The position numbers were made by a program, and so were the translations under genes. Below the pieces are notes generated by a model. That model was given only the letters and a program-made list of their open reading frames with translations, was not told the DNA's origin and ran no database searches. Shown here piece by piece: positions 8,083 to 16,357 of a stretch of 25,007 bases of DNA (positions are counted from its first letter, which is position 1; every line of letters starts with the position of its first letter). This DNA is from Bacilli bacterium (GTDB lineage Bacteria > Bacillota_I > Bacilli_A > RF39 > UBA660), in assembly GCA_016297695.1 (NCBI GenBank), contig JAEDGC010000025.1, positions 1 through 25,007 on the forward strand. Direction: 5' to 3'.

Positions 8083-8340
8083 ATGCAAGCAAATATTAAT
8101 GTATTAAGAAATGAATTTGGATTAAATCCTGCTCAACATTTAGAAAATCATGTTATATTTTATCTATACGAAGTAAACGAATTAAGAGATGCAATGTCAC
8201 AATCAGATGTAGTTCAAGAAGGCATTGTAAACGTTGCAAATTTACAAAAACATTTAAAAACAAGAGAGATGATTGCTTCTTCTGAAATTGAAGAATCATT
8301 AAGTATAGAAGATTTCAATATTGGTAGAGGAGCAAGATAA
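8083..8340 (+). CDS. Unrecognised 85-residue protein, middle gene of the operon
   Basis: A small soluble protein, no membrane segment, mostly predicted helical, with a central stretch (HVIFYLYEVNELRDAM) and an acidic C-terminal third ending in a basic GRGAR. The ribosome binding site is excellent (AAGGAGG, 8 bases before the ATG) and overlaps the upstream stop codon. The gap to the first gene is 13 bases and the next gene overlaps its stop (TAATG), so the three genes are co-transcribed and probably co-regulated. Function unknown. Confidence 0.8.
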   Translation: MQANINVLRNEFGLNPAQHLENHVIFYLYEVNELRDAMSQSDVVQEGIVNVANLQKHLKTREMIASSEIEESLSIEDFNIGRGAR

Positions 8341-8627
8341 TGGATTATTTAAAGAATATAGGGTTTACTAGTGAAGAAATAGAAAGTATAAATGAAAGTG
8401 CACCAACTAAAGTTATAGATTTATTAAAAGAAAACTATAAATTGGTAACACAAAATATAAATTTTATTAAGGATTTGGGTGTTTCTAATTATAAAGAAAT
8501 ATTTAGCAAATATTATGATATGTTTTTGATGGACAATTCAAATTTTGTGGAAATATTTAATAAATATGATACAAAAGATCTAGTTGAAAAATTAGAAAAA
8601 AGTATTGAAATATTTGATTTTTTATAA
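8340..8627 (+). CDS. Unrecognised 95-residue helical protein, paralogous to the C-terminal domain of the first operon gene
   Basis: An all-helical 95-residue protein. Its first 75 residues align by eye with about residues 297-355 of the 409-residue protein encoded at 6840: DYLKNIGF against DYLTSLGF, NINFIKDLGVSNYKEIF against NVELIKEKNIDLDIF. The same repeat thus exists free-standing and fused to the coiled-coil protein within one operon. Its start overlaps the upstream stop by one base and uses AGAGGAG 7 bases upstream. A strong terminator follows immediately. Possible roles include dimerising with, or competing with, the larger protein; this is inference. Confidence 0.8.
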   Translation: MDYLKNIGFTSEEIESINESAPTKVIDLLKENYKLVTQNINFIKDLGVSNYKEIFSKYYDMFLMDNSNFVEIFNKYDTKDLVEKLEKSIEIFDFL

Positions 8628-8648
8628 GAAGCTTTTGCTTCTTTTTTT
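8626..8648 (+). terminator. Intrinsic terminator of the 6840-8627 operon
   Basis: AAGAAGC (8626-8632), TTTT loop, GCTTCTT (8637-8643), then T to 8648. It overlaps the last base pairs of the stop codon. Confidence 0.85.
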
Positions 8649-8667
8649 AGAATAGAGGATAATATAT

Positions 8668-9576
8668 ATGAAAAATAAAATAGTACTTGTTGGCTGTGGA
8701 AATGTTGGTATGGCTTATTCATATGCTTTATTAAACCAAAAAACTTATGTGGATAAGTTAGTTCTTATTGATTTAGATAAAGAATATACAGAAGGTCAAG
8801 CAATGGATTTAAATCATTGTTTATCATATTCACCATCTAAAATTGAAGTTATATCAGGTCATTATAGTGATTGTAAAGATGCAAAGATTGTAGTACTTGC
8901 AGCTGGAGCTAATCAAGCTTTAGGTGAAACTAGAATGGATTTAATAAATAAAAATAGTTTTATCTTTAAGAGTATTGTTGATGAAGTTATGAAAAGTGGA
9001 TTTGACGGTATATTTTTAGTAGCAACTAATCCCCTTGATGTTATGACATATTTAACATTAAAATATTCTAAGTTGCCACCAAATAGAATAATTGGTTCTG
9101 GAACGACTTTAGACACATCAAGATTAAGATACATGATTAGTACAAAGGTAAATGTTAGTCCAGAAGATATAGATGCTTTTGTAATTGGGGAACATGGTGA
9201 TAGTGAATTTGTCCCATGGAGTACTGTATCAATTGGGCTTTCAAAAATTCATAATTTTTTATCCTATGAAGATCAAAAGAAAATAGAGGATGATGTTAAA
9301 AACTCTGCTTATGAAATAATAAAGAAAAAGGGTGCTACTTGCTATGGTATTGGAATGTGTTTAGTAAAAATAACTAATGCTATATTAGAAGATAAAAAAA
9401 TAATTTTACCAGTTTCAAGTTATGATAAAAAAAATGATGTTTGTATTTCAACACCAGCAATTGTATGTAGCCAGGGTGTAAAAGAGAAAATTTTTATTCC
9501 CCTTACTTTGGATGAAGAAGCAAAATTAACAAAATCAATAAATACTATAAAAGATGCTATTAAAAGTTTAGATTAA
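8668..9576 (+). CDS. ldh: L-lactate dehydrogenase
   Basis: A 302-residue cytoplasmic enzyme that interconverts pyruvate and L-lactate with NAD(H), regenerating NAD+ in fermentation. NAD-binding GCGNVG lies near residue 9 and the ribose-binding Asp is in LIDLD. Gln83 in the GANQALGETR loop is the lactate-type residue where malate dehydrogenases have Arg. The catalytic set is complete: Arg89, Asp149, Arg152 and His176 (GEHGD). Counting from His176, the position equal to His188 of the classical numbering, which helps bind the activator fructose-1,6-bisphosphate in many bacterial enzymes, is Asp169, so activation may be absent. The ATG follows GAGG at 9 bases. It stands alone between two terminators; a possible -10 (TAGAAT, 8648-8653) is very close to the start. 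Confidence 0.92.
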   Translation: MKNKIVLVGCGNVGMAYSYALLNQKTYVDKLVLIDLDKEYTEGQAMDLNHCLSYSPSKIEVISGHYSDCKDAKIVVLAAGANQALGETRMDLINKNSFIFKSIVDEVMKSGFDGIFLVATNPLDVMTYLTLKYSKLPPNRIIGSGTTLDTSRLRYMISTKVNVSPEDIDAFVIGEHGDSEFVPWSTVSIGLSKIHNFLSYEDQKKIEDDVKNSAYEIIKKKGATCYGIGMCLVKITNAILEDKKIILPVSSYDKKNDVCISTPAIVCSQGVKEKIFIPLTLDEEAKLTKSINTIKDAIKSLD

Positions 9577-9599
9577 AAATACTATGTTGTATTTTTTTT
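9575..9599 (+). terminator. Intrinsic terminator after ldh
   Basis: AAAAATAC (9575-9582), 6-base loop, GTATTTTT followed by T to 9599. The stem is AT-rich but the T-run is long. Confidence 0.65.
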
Positions 9600-9620
9600 C
9601 TTTTTATAAGTGATAATATT

Positions 9621-9629
9621 TGTTATAAT
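9621..9629 (+). promoter_or_regulatory. Extended -10 promoter of pcrA-ligA
   Basis: TGT-TATAAT, a perfect extended -10, 26 bases before the chosen pcrA start. The -35 region (9601-9606) is only T-rich. Confidence 0.7.
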
Positions 9630-9654
9630 AAATAAAGTGAGGATGGTAAATAAA

Positions 9655-11748
9655 ATGGACTATTTAGATAAATTAAACGATAAACAAAAACAAGCAGTAT
9701 TACACATGGATGGTCCATGTCTAGTAATTGCTGGTGCTGGAAGTGGTAAGACAAAAGTATTAACAACAAGGATAGCAAATTTGATAGATAATGGCGTAAA
9801 TTCTTATAATATTTTAGCAATTACATTTACTAATAAAGCAGCAAAAGAAATGCGTGAGAGATTAGAACTAATTGTGCCAAATAATAATGCATTTGTTGGA
9901 ACTTTTCACTCATTTGGGGTTAGAATAATTAGAGAAAATTATAATTTGCTAGGTTTAGATAGAAACTTTACTATTTTAGACAGTGATGATGTAAGTACTG
10001 TTATTAAAAGAATAATGAAGGATAAAAATATTGATTCTAAAGATTGTTCTCCAGCTTATATAAGAAATAGAATAAGTTTTATTAAAAATGAAAATATGAG
10101 TATTGCAGAAATTGAAAAGTTTTTTAATACTCCAGCAGAAAAAATAGCTTATGAAGTTTATAAAGAGTACATTAATGTTTTAAAAAATAATAATAGTGTA
10201 GATTTTGATGACTTATTACTATTACCAGTTAAATTATTTAATAAATATCCTGAAGTATTAGAAAAATACCAAGATAGATATAAATATATTCTAATTGATG
10301 AATATCAAGATACTAATGAAGTACAATATAGATTGACAAAATTACTTGCAAGTAAACATCAAAATATTTTCATTGTAGGTGATCCAGATCAGTCAATATA
10401 TATGTTTAGAGGGGCTAATTATAAAAATATTTTAAATTTTGAAAAAGATTATAAAAATGCAGTAGTTATCCCTCTTGAAGAAAACTATCGTAGTACATCA
10501 AATATTTTAAATGCTGCAAATTCTGTAATAAAAAATAATAAAGAAAGAAAAGAAAAAAATTTATGGAGTTCTAAAGGCGATGGTGTTAAAGTTAAATATT
10601 TGAGAGCATATGATGAAAAAAATGAAATTGATTTAATTATTAGTGAAATAAAAAAATTAATAGAATCAGGATATAGAAAGAAAGATATAGCAATTTTTTA
10701 TCGAACTAATGGTCAAGCTCGTGTTGTTGAAGAACAATTTTTAAAAGCTAATTTACCTTATAAAGTAGTTGGAAGTTTTTATTTTTACTCAAGAAAAGAA
10801 ATAAAAGATTTAATTTGTTATTTAAGATTAATATTAAATAGTGATGATGAAATAAGCTTAAGAAGGATAATAAATGTTCCTAAAAGAAAAATCGGCGAAG
10901 CCACAATTAATAATATCGAAAATATGGCACGTGCTATGAATGTATCAATGTTTGATGCTATTGAAAGTGGTAAAGAGCTAGAATTTAAAAATTTAATACT
11001 AGAATTAAGAAAAGATAGCCAATCGTTATCATTGACTGAGTTGATTGATGATATTTTAGATAAATCAGGTATTCGTAAAAATTACGAAGCCGAAGGCAGT
11101 TTAGAAGCTGAATTAAGACTTGAAAACTTGGAAGAATTTAAAAGTATTACAGCTAGTTTTGAAGAACAAACTGGTAGTGTAAATTTAGGTGATTTTTTAG
11201 AGGAAATAAGTTTAGTAGCTGATATGTCTGAACATAAAGAAACAAATGATGAAGTGACGTTGATGACTATTCATAGTGCTAAAGGCCTTGAATTTGATAT
11301 AGTATTTTTAATAGGTTTAGAAGAAGGTATTTTTCCACATCAAAATTCCTTTGTTGAAGAAGGTGGGCTTGAAGAAGAACGAAGACTTTGCTATGTTGGT
11401 ATTACAAGGGCTCGTGAAAAACTTTATTTAACTAATGCTAAAAGAAGAATGTTATATGGTAAAGAGAACATCAATCAACCATCAAGATTTATTAAAGAAA
11501 TAGATGAAAAATATATTGAAGAGTCAGAAAATTCAGTTAAAGAAATGAAAAAAATAGATAAAAAAGATATGTATAATGAGGAAGATATTGAATATAAGAG
11601 TGGAGATATAGTAAACCATGATACTTATGGAAAAGGTGTAGTTATTAGCTGTGATAAATTAATAGTAACAATAGCTTTTAATAATAATGTTGGTGTAAAA
11701 AAACTAATGAAAAATCATAAAAGCTTAAAAAAAGTTGCAACATATTAA
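9655..11748 (+). CDS. pcrA: ATP-dependent DNA helicase PcrA/UvrD
   Basis: A 697-residue superfamily 1A 3'-5' helicase acting in DNA repair, plasmid replication and clearing of recombination intermediates. All motifs are present in order: GAGSGKT (27-33), DEYQD (motif II, near 219-223), GDPDQSIYMFRGA (III), NYRST (IV), TIHSAKGLEF (V) and YVGITRAR (VI). The C-terminal 40 residues (GDIVNHDTYGKGVV onward) form the Tudor-like domain that binds RNA polymerase in PcrA. The ATG at 9655 is chosen because the protein then begins MDYLDKLNDKQKQAV as in the family; an in-frame ATG at 9643 touches the GAGG site, and farther upstream starts would lie within the promoter. The spacing of 12 bases is longer than usual. 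ligA follows after 12 bases, as in Bacillus. Confidence 0.95.
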   Translation: MDYLDKLNDKQKQAVLHMDGPCLVIAGAGSGKTKVLTTRIANLIDNGVNSYNILAITFTNKAAKEMRERLELIVPNNNAFVGTFHSFGVRIIRENYNLLGLDRNFTILDSDDVSTVIKRIMKDKNIDSKDCSPAYIRNRISFIKNENMSIAEIEKFFNTPAEKIAYEVYKEYINVLKNNNSVDFDDLLLLPVKLFNKYPEVLEKYQDRYKYILIDEYQDTNEVQYRLTKLLASKHQNIFIVGDPDQSIYMFRGANYKNILNFEKDYKNAVVIPLEENYRSTSNILNAANSVIKNNKERKEKNLWSSKGDGVKVKYLRAYDEKNEIDLIISEIKKLIESGYRKKDIAIFYRTNGQARVVEEQFLKANLPYKVVGSFYFYSRKEIKDLICYLRLILNSDDEISLRRIINVPKRKIGEATINNIENMARAMNVSMFDAIESGKELEFKNLILELRKDSQSLSLTELIDDILDKSGIRKNYEAEGSLEAELRLENLEEFKSITASFEEQTGSVNLGDFLEEISLVADMSEHKETNDEVTLMTIHSAKGLEFDIVFLIGLEEGIFPHQNSFVEEGGLEEERRLCYVGITRAREKLYLTNAKRRMLYGKENINQPSRFIKEIDEKYIEESENSVKEMKKIDKKDMYNEEDIEYKSGDIVNHDTYGKGVVISCDKLIVTIAFNNNVGVKKLMKNHKSLKKVATY

Positions 11749-11760
11749 AAGGTGATTTAT

Positions 11761-13764
11761 ATGGAAAATGTAAAACAAAGAATAGAAGAATTAACAAGTA
11801 TTTTAAATGAGGCAAATTATAACTATTATGTTTTAAATAAATCAAAGATTACGGATCAAGAATTTGATAAGTATTTAAGAGAATTAGAAATTTTAGAAGA
11901 AAAATATCCAGAATATGCTAAAGTTGATAGTCCAACTAAAAGAGTTGGTGGAGAAGTAATTGAAAGATTTGAAAAAGTTAGACATAACATACCAATGCTT
12001 TCATTACCTGATGTTTTTAGTGAAGAAGAAATAATTAATTTTGGTGAAAAAATCCAAAAAGAAAATTTTAATCCAGAATATGTTTGTGAATTAAAAATTG
12101 ATGGTTTATCTGTTTCATTAAAATATGAAAAAGGAGTTCTTATATCAGCAGCTACGCGTGGTAATGGTTTAGTTGGTGAAAACATTTTACATAATGTTAA
12201 AACAATTAAATCTATACCATTAAAGCTTAATAAAGATATAGATATTGAAGTTCGTGGTGAAATATATATGGACTTTAAAACCTTAGAAAAGTTGAATGAA
12301 AAACGTAAAAAAAATAATGAACCATTACTTCAAAATGTGCGAAATGCAGCTAGTGGTTCAATAAGACAGTTAGATAGTAAAATAGCAGCTGAAAGAAAAT
12401 TAAATTCTTGGATTTATCATTTACCTAATCCAGAGGATTATGGAATTAAAACCCATATGGAAGCCTTAAATTTTATGAAAGATTTAGGATTTAAGGTAAA
12501 TCCTAATAATAGAATTGTTAAAAATATTGACGAAATTATTTCTTTTATTAAAGAAATGGGAGAAAAAAGAAAAAGTTTAGAATATGCTATTGATGGGATA
12601 GTAATAAAAGTAAATGATTTAGATATTCAAAAAAAATTAGGATTTACATCTAAATATCCTCGTTGGGCAATTGCGTATAAATTTCCTGCTGAAGAAGTGT
12701 ATACTAAATTAACAGATATAATCTTTACAGTTGGGCGTACTGGTAGAATTACCCCTAATGCAGTTTTAGAACCTACTTTAGTAATGGGATCAACTATTAA
12801 ACGTGCAACTCTTCATAATGAAGACTACGTTAAAGAAAAAAATTTAATGATAGGTGATACAGTAGTAATAAGAAAAGCAGGGGATGTTATACCAGAAGTA
12901 GTAAGAGTTTTATTTGAAAGAAGAAATGGTAGTGAAAAACCATTTAAAATGATTGATAAATGTCCAATTTGTGGGACTAATCTTGTGAAAAAAGAAGGCC
13001 AAGTTGATTATTTTTGTACCAACGTTCATTGTCCTGCTAGAAAAATTGAAGCATTAATTCATTTTACATCAAGACATGCCTTAGATATAGATGGACTAGG
13101 TGATGAAATAATAGAAGACTTTTTTAACACTGGTTATATTAAATCTGTTGAAGATATATATCATTTAGATAAACATAAACAAGATTTGGAAAATCTTGAA
13201 GGATATGGAACAAAAAGTATAAATAAATTGCTTGATGCTATTGAAAACAGCAAAAAAAGAAGTGTTGAAAGATTATTATTTGGTCTTGGAATATCTGGAA
13301 TTGGTGATAAAACCGCATTAATGTTGGCTAAAAAATATAAAAATTTAGAAAACATAATGAATGCAAGTTATGAAGAATTAATAGAAATAAAAGACATTGG
13401 ACCAACTCTTGGTAAAAACATATTTGAATTTTTTAAAGATGAAAAAAATTTAGAATTAATAAAAAAATTAAAAAATTTAGGACTTAATTTTGAGTATTTA
13501 GGTGAAGCTGAAAAATATGATGAATTAATAACAAATAAAAAATTTGTTATTACAGGGACAATCGATAATTATTCTAGAGATGAAATCAAAAAAATTCTCG
13601 AAAGTTATGGTGCAATAGTTAGTGAAAGTGTTAGTAAAAAAACAAATTATGTAATAGTTGGTGAAAACCCTGGTAGTAAAGCTGATAAAGCTAGAAGCCT
13701 AGATATAGAAATATGGGATAATGATAAAATCTTAAGTGAAATAAATAGATTAACTGGAAAATAG
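11761..13764 (+). CDS. ligA: NAD-dependent DNA ligase LigA
   Basis: A 667-residue ligase that seals nicks in replication and repair using NAD+. Domain order is complete: N-terminal Ia domain (about 1-65, YYVLNKSKITDQEFDKYL), adenylation domain with catalytic Lys112 in the KIDG motif, OB fold (about 310-390), four-cysteine zinc finger (Cys401, Cys404, Cys419, Cys424), helix-hairpin-helix region (about 430-575, with GLGISGIGDKTA) and a C-terminal BRCT domain (about 588-667, starting at the KKFVITGTI strand). Length is normal for the family. The ATG at 11761 has AAAAGGTGA 5 bases upstream; an in-frame GTG at 11752 is part of that site. It is transcribed with pcrA and ended by its own terminator, so the CamS or gatCAB genes that often follow in Firmicutes are not in this operon. 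Confidence 0.96.
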   Translation: MENVKQRIEELTSILNEANYNYYVLNKSKITDQEFDKYLRELEILEEKYPEYAKVDSPTKRVGGEVIERFEKVRHNIPMLSLPDVFSEEEIINFGEKIQKENFNPEYVCELKIDGLSVSLKYEKGVLISAATRGNGLVGENILHNVKTIKSIPLKLNKDIDIEVRGEIYMDFKTLEKLNEKRKKNNEPLLQNVRNAASGSIRQLDSKIAAERKLNSWIYHLPNPEDYGIKTHMEALNFMKDLGFKVNPNNRIVKNIDEIISFIKEMGEKRKSLEYAIDGIVIKVNDLDIQKKLGFTSKYPRWAIAYKFPAEEVYTKLTDIIFTVGRTGRITPNAVLEPTLVMGSTIKRATLHNEDYVKEKNLMIGDTVVIRKAGDVIPEVVRVLFERRNGSEKPFKMIDKCPICGTNLVKKEGQVDYFCTNVHCPARKIEALIHFTSRHALDIDGLGDEIIEDFFNTGYIKSVEDIYHLDKHKQDLENLEGYGTKSINKLLDAIENSKKRSVERLLFGLGISGIGDKTALMLAKKYKNLENIMNASYEELIEIKDIGPTLGKNIFEFFKDEKNLELIKKLKNLGLNFEYLGEAEKYDELITNKKFVITGTIDNYSRDEIKKILESYGAIVSESVSKKTNYVIVGENPGSKADKARSLDIEIWDNDKILSEINRLTGK

Positions 13765-13778
13765 CGCTTCCAGTTTTT
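13752..13778 (+). terminator. Intrinsic terminator of pcrA-ligA
   Basis: AACTGGAA (13752-13759) pairs perfectly with TTCCAGTT (13768-13775) across an 8-base loop, then T to 13778. The 5' arm is inside the end of ligA. Confidence 0.85.
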
Positions 13779-13790
13779 ATTATTAATAAA

Positions 13791-13819
13791 TTGATAAATT
13801 TAATATAATATAGTATAAT
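13791..13819 (+). promoter_or_regulatory. Promoter of the membrane protein/GGDEF/YihY operon
   Basis: TTGATA (13791-13796), 17 bases, TATAAT (13814-13819). A near-consensus housekeeping promoter with no TGn extension. Confidence 0.75.
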
Positions 13820-13845
13820 TAATATACTTTAGGTTAGGTGATAAA

Positions 13846-14337
13846 ATGAAAAAAATAATAAAAAAATTAAAAAATAGTTGGAATCAAAATAGGGTGTTAT
13901 TTGTCCTAACTACTATTTTAATAGTATGCATAATTCTAATACTAATGGTTGTAATTGACTATTTTTTAGGAACTTCTAAAGACAAATATGGGGATAGACT
14001 AGAAGGTATAAAAAATGTTGAAGTATCAAGAATATCTGAATTAGAAAGTAAAGTAAAAGAAGATGAAAAAATTGCCGATTGTAATATTAGACAAATTGGC
14101 AAAATAATTTATATAAATATAAATTTTACAAATGAGATAACATTAGTAGAAGCTGAAGGTAAAGCTTTGAATACAGTTGAATTATTTAGTGAAGAAGAAT
14201 TAAAGTTTTATGATTTAAATTATTCATTAACACAAGATGCAACTGAATCTAGTGCCGGTTTTTCAATAATGGGTGCAAAAAATATAAATGGAACAGGTTT
14301 AGTATGGAATAATAATACTCCTGTTAGTGAAGAATAA
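13846..14337 (+). CDS. Unrecognised small membrane protein with extracytoplasmic domain
   Basis: A 163-residue protein with a very basic start (MKKIIKKLKNSW), one strong membrane helix (about 18-41) and an outside domain of about 120 residues. A strand-rich segment (IGKIIYININFTNEITLVEA) in the middle recalls the short alpha/beta folds found in cell-envelope stress proteins, but I cannot assign a family. AGGTGA lies 4 bases before the ATG. It is the first gene of an operon with the GGDEF sensor protein (10-base gap) and the YihY protein, so it may be a partner of one of them. Function not known. Confidence 0.82.
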   Translation: MKKIIKKLKNSWNQNRVLFVLTTILIVCIILILMVVIDYFLGTSKDKYGDRLEGIKNVEVSRISELESKVKEDEKIADCNIRQIGKIIYININFTNEITLVEAEGKALNTVELFSEEELKFYDLNYSLTQDATESSAGFSIMGAKNINGTGLVWNNNTPVSEE

Positions 14338-14347
14338 GGTAGTGAAT

Positions 14348-16357
14348 ATGAAAAAGAAAAAGTTGATTATAATAATACTTTTATCCATTTTATTATTGAC
14401 AGTTGGAATTATAATTGGATTAAATATTTTAAATGACAAACAAAGATTAAGTGTTGCCGAAAAACAATGGTTAAATTCTAACAAGAATAACGTTATAAGT
14501 GTTAATGTTATTAATGATTTAAATATTTTTGGTAAAGATGGAACAGGTTTATTTTTCGATTTTTTAAATTCTATTAGTGAGGATTATAATATTAATATAA
14601 ATCCCGTTACTTATAATTCAAATGAGCAAGCTAGTGGTACGTTTTTAGGTTACTCTTTATCAGAAGAAAATTTTCAAAGCTTTTATGATGATGAATTTGT
14701 TTTAGTAAATAAAAGTGAGAAAATTATTAATGATATAAATGAATTAAAAAATAATAAAATTGGTATTCAAGAAGAATATAAAAGTTATATCGAAAAATAT
14801 TTTGATGAAAATGAATATGTTTTATACAAAACTAGGGAAGAATTAATTAAAACATACAAAGAAAGTGATGAACTTAATTACATAATAGTTCCTAAAATAA
14901 TGTGTTTAGAAGAAATAATAACAAATAATTTTAATATTATTTACCATATATCTGATGCTAAAATTTATTATGGAATTAATAGCGATAATACAGAACTTCC
15001 AAGTATTTTAAGTAAATATTTTATAAATTGGAAGAAAAAAAATTATGATAATTCATTTAATCAAAATGAATTGAATCTACTTTTAAAAAGCTTAAATATT
15101 TCAGAAGCTGATATTGATAAGATAAGAGCAACAAATTATACTTATGGATTTGTAAATAATGATCCCTATGAGATTTTGGGCGGTTCTACATTTGGTGGAA
15201 CAAATGCAATTTATATGAAAAAATTCGCTGATTTATTAGATATTAAAATTGATTTTATAAAATATAATAAATTAGAAAAATTACAAAAAGCCATTGATAA
15301 TAATAAAATAAACATTTATTTTGATTATTATAAATTAACAAGCAATTATGAAAGTATTTCATCAAGAATTATCGTTCCAATTGCTATAATTATGCATCAA
15401 AGTAATAGTGAAGTTGTTAATTCATTAAATAGTATAGAAAACAAAGAAATTTATGTTGAAGAAGATTCAAAAATTTATAACTATCTTAAAGATAATACAA
15501 ATATAAGTTTGAAAACTTATAATTCAAAAAAAGAACTTAAAAAGATAGTTAAAGCTAAAAAAAGTATTGCAATTGATATTAATAAATATGAAAGCTATAA
15601 AAATACGTTATTAAAAGACTATAGTGTTAGATATAAACAAAATATAGATAACACTTATAAATATCGTGTTAGAATAGATTCTAATTTTAATAAATTATTA
15701 AATAAATATTTTGAAATACTTGATAATAATCAGTTACAATATAGTGGATTAAATAATTATTATGTTACTAAACAAAGTGGAACATTACTAGGAACTTTGG
15801 CTAAATATATATTATTATTGTTAACAATATTTATAATTATATTTTTAGTTCTTTATAAGAAAAGTAAAAAAATTAAAATAGCTAAAAAAATAAAAAAAGA
15901 AGATAAAATGCGTTTTATAGATCAATTAACTTCTTTAAAAAATCGAAATTACTTAAATGAAAATCTAGAAAATTGGAATAATAATACTATTTACCCACAA
16001 GCAGTTATAGTATTAGATTTGAATAAATTACAAGAAATTAATGATACTTTAGGATATGAAAAAGGAGATATTCAAATTCAAGCTGCTGCTAATATTCTGA
16101 TTAAAACTCAACTTGATAATACTGATATAATAAGAACTGATGGAAATGAGTTTTTGATTTATTTAGTAGGATATGAGGCAAAACAAATAACAAGTTATAT
16201 TCACAAATTAAATAAAGAATTTAAAAAGTTACCATATGATAATGGTGTATCAATTGGTTATAGTATGATAACTGATGATGTTAAAAGTGTGGAAGATGCT
16301 ACAAATGAAGCAGTAGAACAAGTTAAAATTCAAAAGGAAGAGAAAAAAGATGAATAA
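14348..16357 (+). CDS. Membrane sensor protein: two periplasmic-binding-type domains plus degenerate GGDEF domain
   Basis: A 669-residue protein. A signal anchor (about 5-25) is followed by two binding-protein-like domains, about 30-255 (entering with LSVAEKQWLNSNKN, the usual start of SBP_bac_3 sensor domains) and 260-470; a second membrane helix is at about 484-507 and a GGDEF domain at about 520-660. The GGDEF domain keeps the metal Asp and guanine-binding Asn (LDLNKLQEINDTLGYEKGD), but its signature is DGNEF (598-602) after RT, replacing two of the five key residues. Cyclic-di-GMP synthesis is therefore doubtful; it may act as a nucleotide-binding effector or have altered activity. The ATG at 14348 is preferred because AGGTAG lies just upstream; a GTG at 14327 is less likely. 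No EAL domain is present. Confidence 0.85.
   Translation: MKKKKLIIIILLSILLLTVGIIIGLNILNDKQRLSVAEKQWLNSNKNNVISVNVINDLNIFGKDGTGLFFDFLNSISEDYNININPVTYNSNEQASGTFLGYSLSEENFQSFYDDEFVLVNKSEKIINDINELKNNKIGIQEEYKSYIEKYFDENEYVLYKTREELIKTYKESDELNYIIVPKIMCLEEIITNNFNIIYHISDAKIYYGINSDNTELPSILSKYFINWKKKNYDNSFNQNELNLLLKSLNISEADIDKIRATNYTYGFVNNDPYEILGGSTFGGTNAIYMKKFADLLDIKIDFIKYNKLEKLQKAIDNNKINIYFDYYKLTSNYESISSRIIVPIAIIMHQSNSEVVNSLNSIENKEIYVEEDSKIYNYLKDNTNISLKTYNSKKELKKIVKAKKSIAIDINKYESYKNTLLKDYSVRYKQNIDNTYKYRVRIDSNFNKLLNKYFEILDNNQLQYSGLNNYYVTKQSGTLLGTLAKYILLLLTIFIIIFLVLYKKSKKIKIAKKIKKEDKMRFIDQLTSLKNRNYLNENLENWNNNTIYPQAVIVLDLNKLQEINDTLGYEKGDIQIQAAANILIKTQLDNTDIIRTDGNEFLIYLVGYEAKQITSYIHKLNKEFKKLPYDNGVSIGYSMITDDVKSVEDATNEAVEQVKIQKEEKKDE

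Noticed and set aside
11856..12185. Minus-strand open frame of about 109 codons inside ligA
   Set aside because: It lies wholly inside a well-supported gene, has no ribosome binding site and an unconvincing Ser/Phe/Leu-rich composition. Similar antisense frames at 2012-2326 and 21921-22259 were rejected for the same reason.
16137..16153. Frameshift or sequencing error as the cause of the DGNEF motif
   Set aside because: The reading frame is open and conserved on both sides of the motif; only substitutions are seen, although a check in relatives remains useful.
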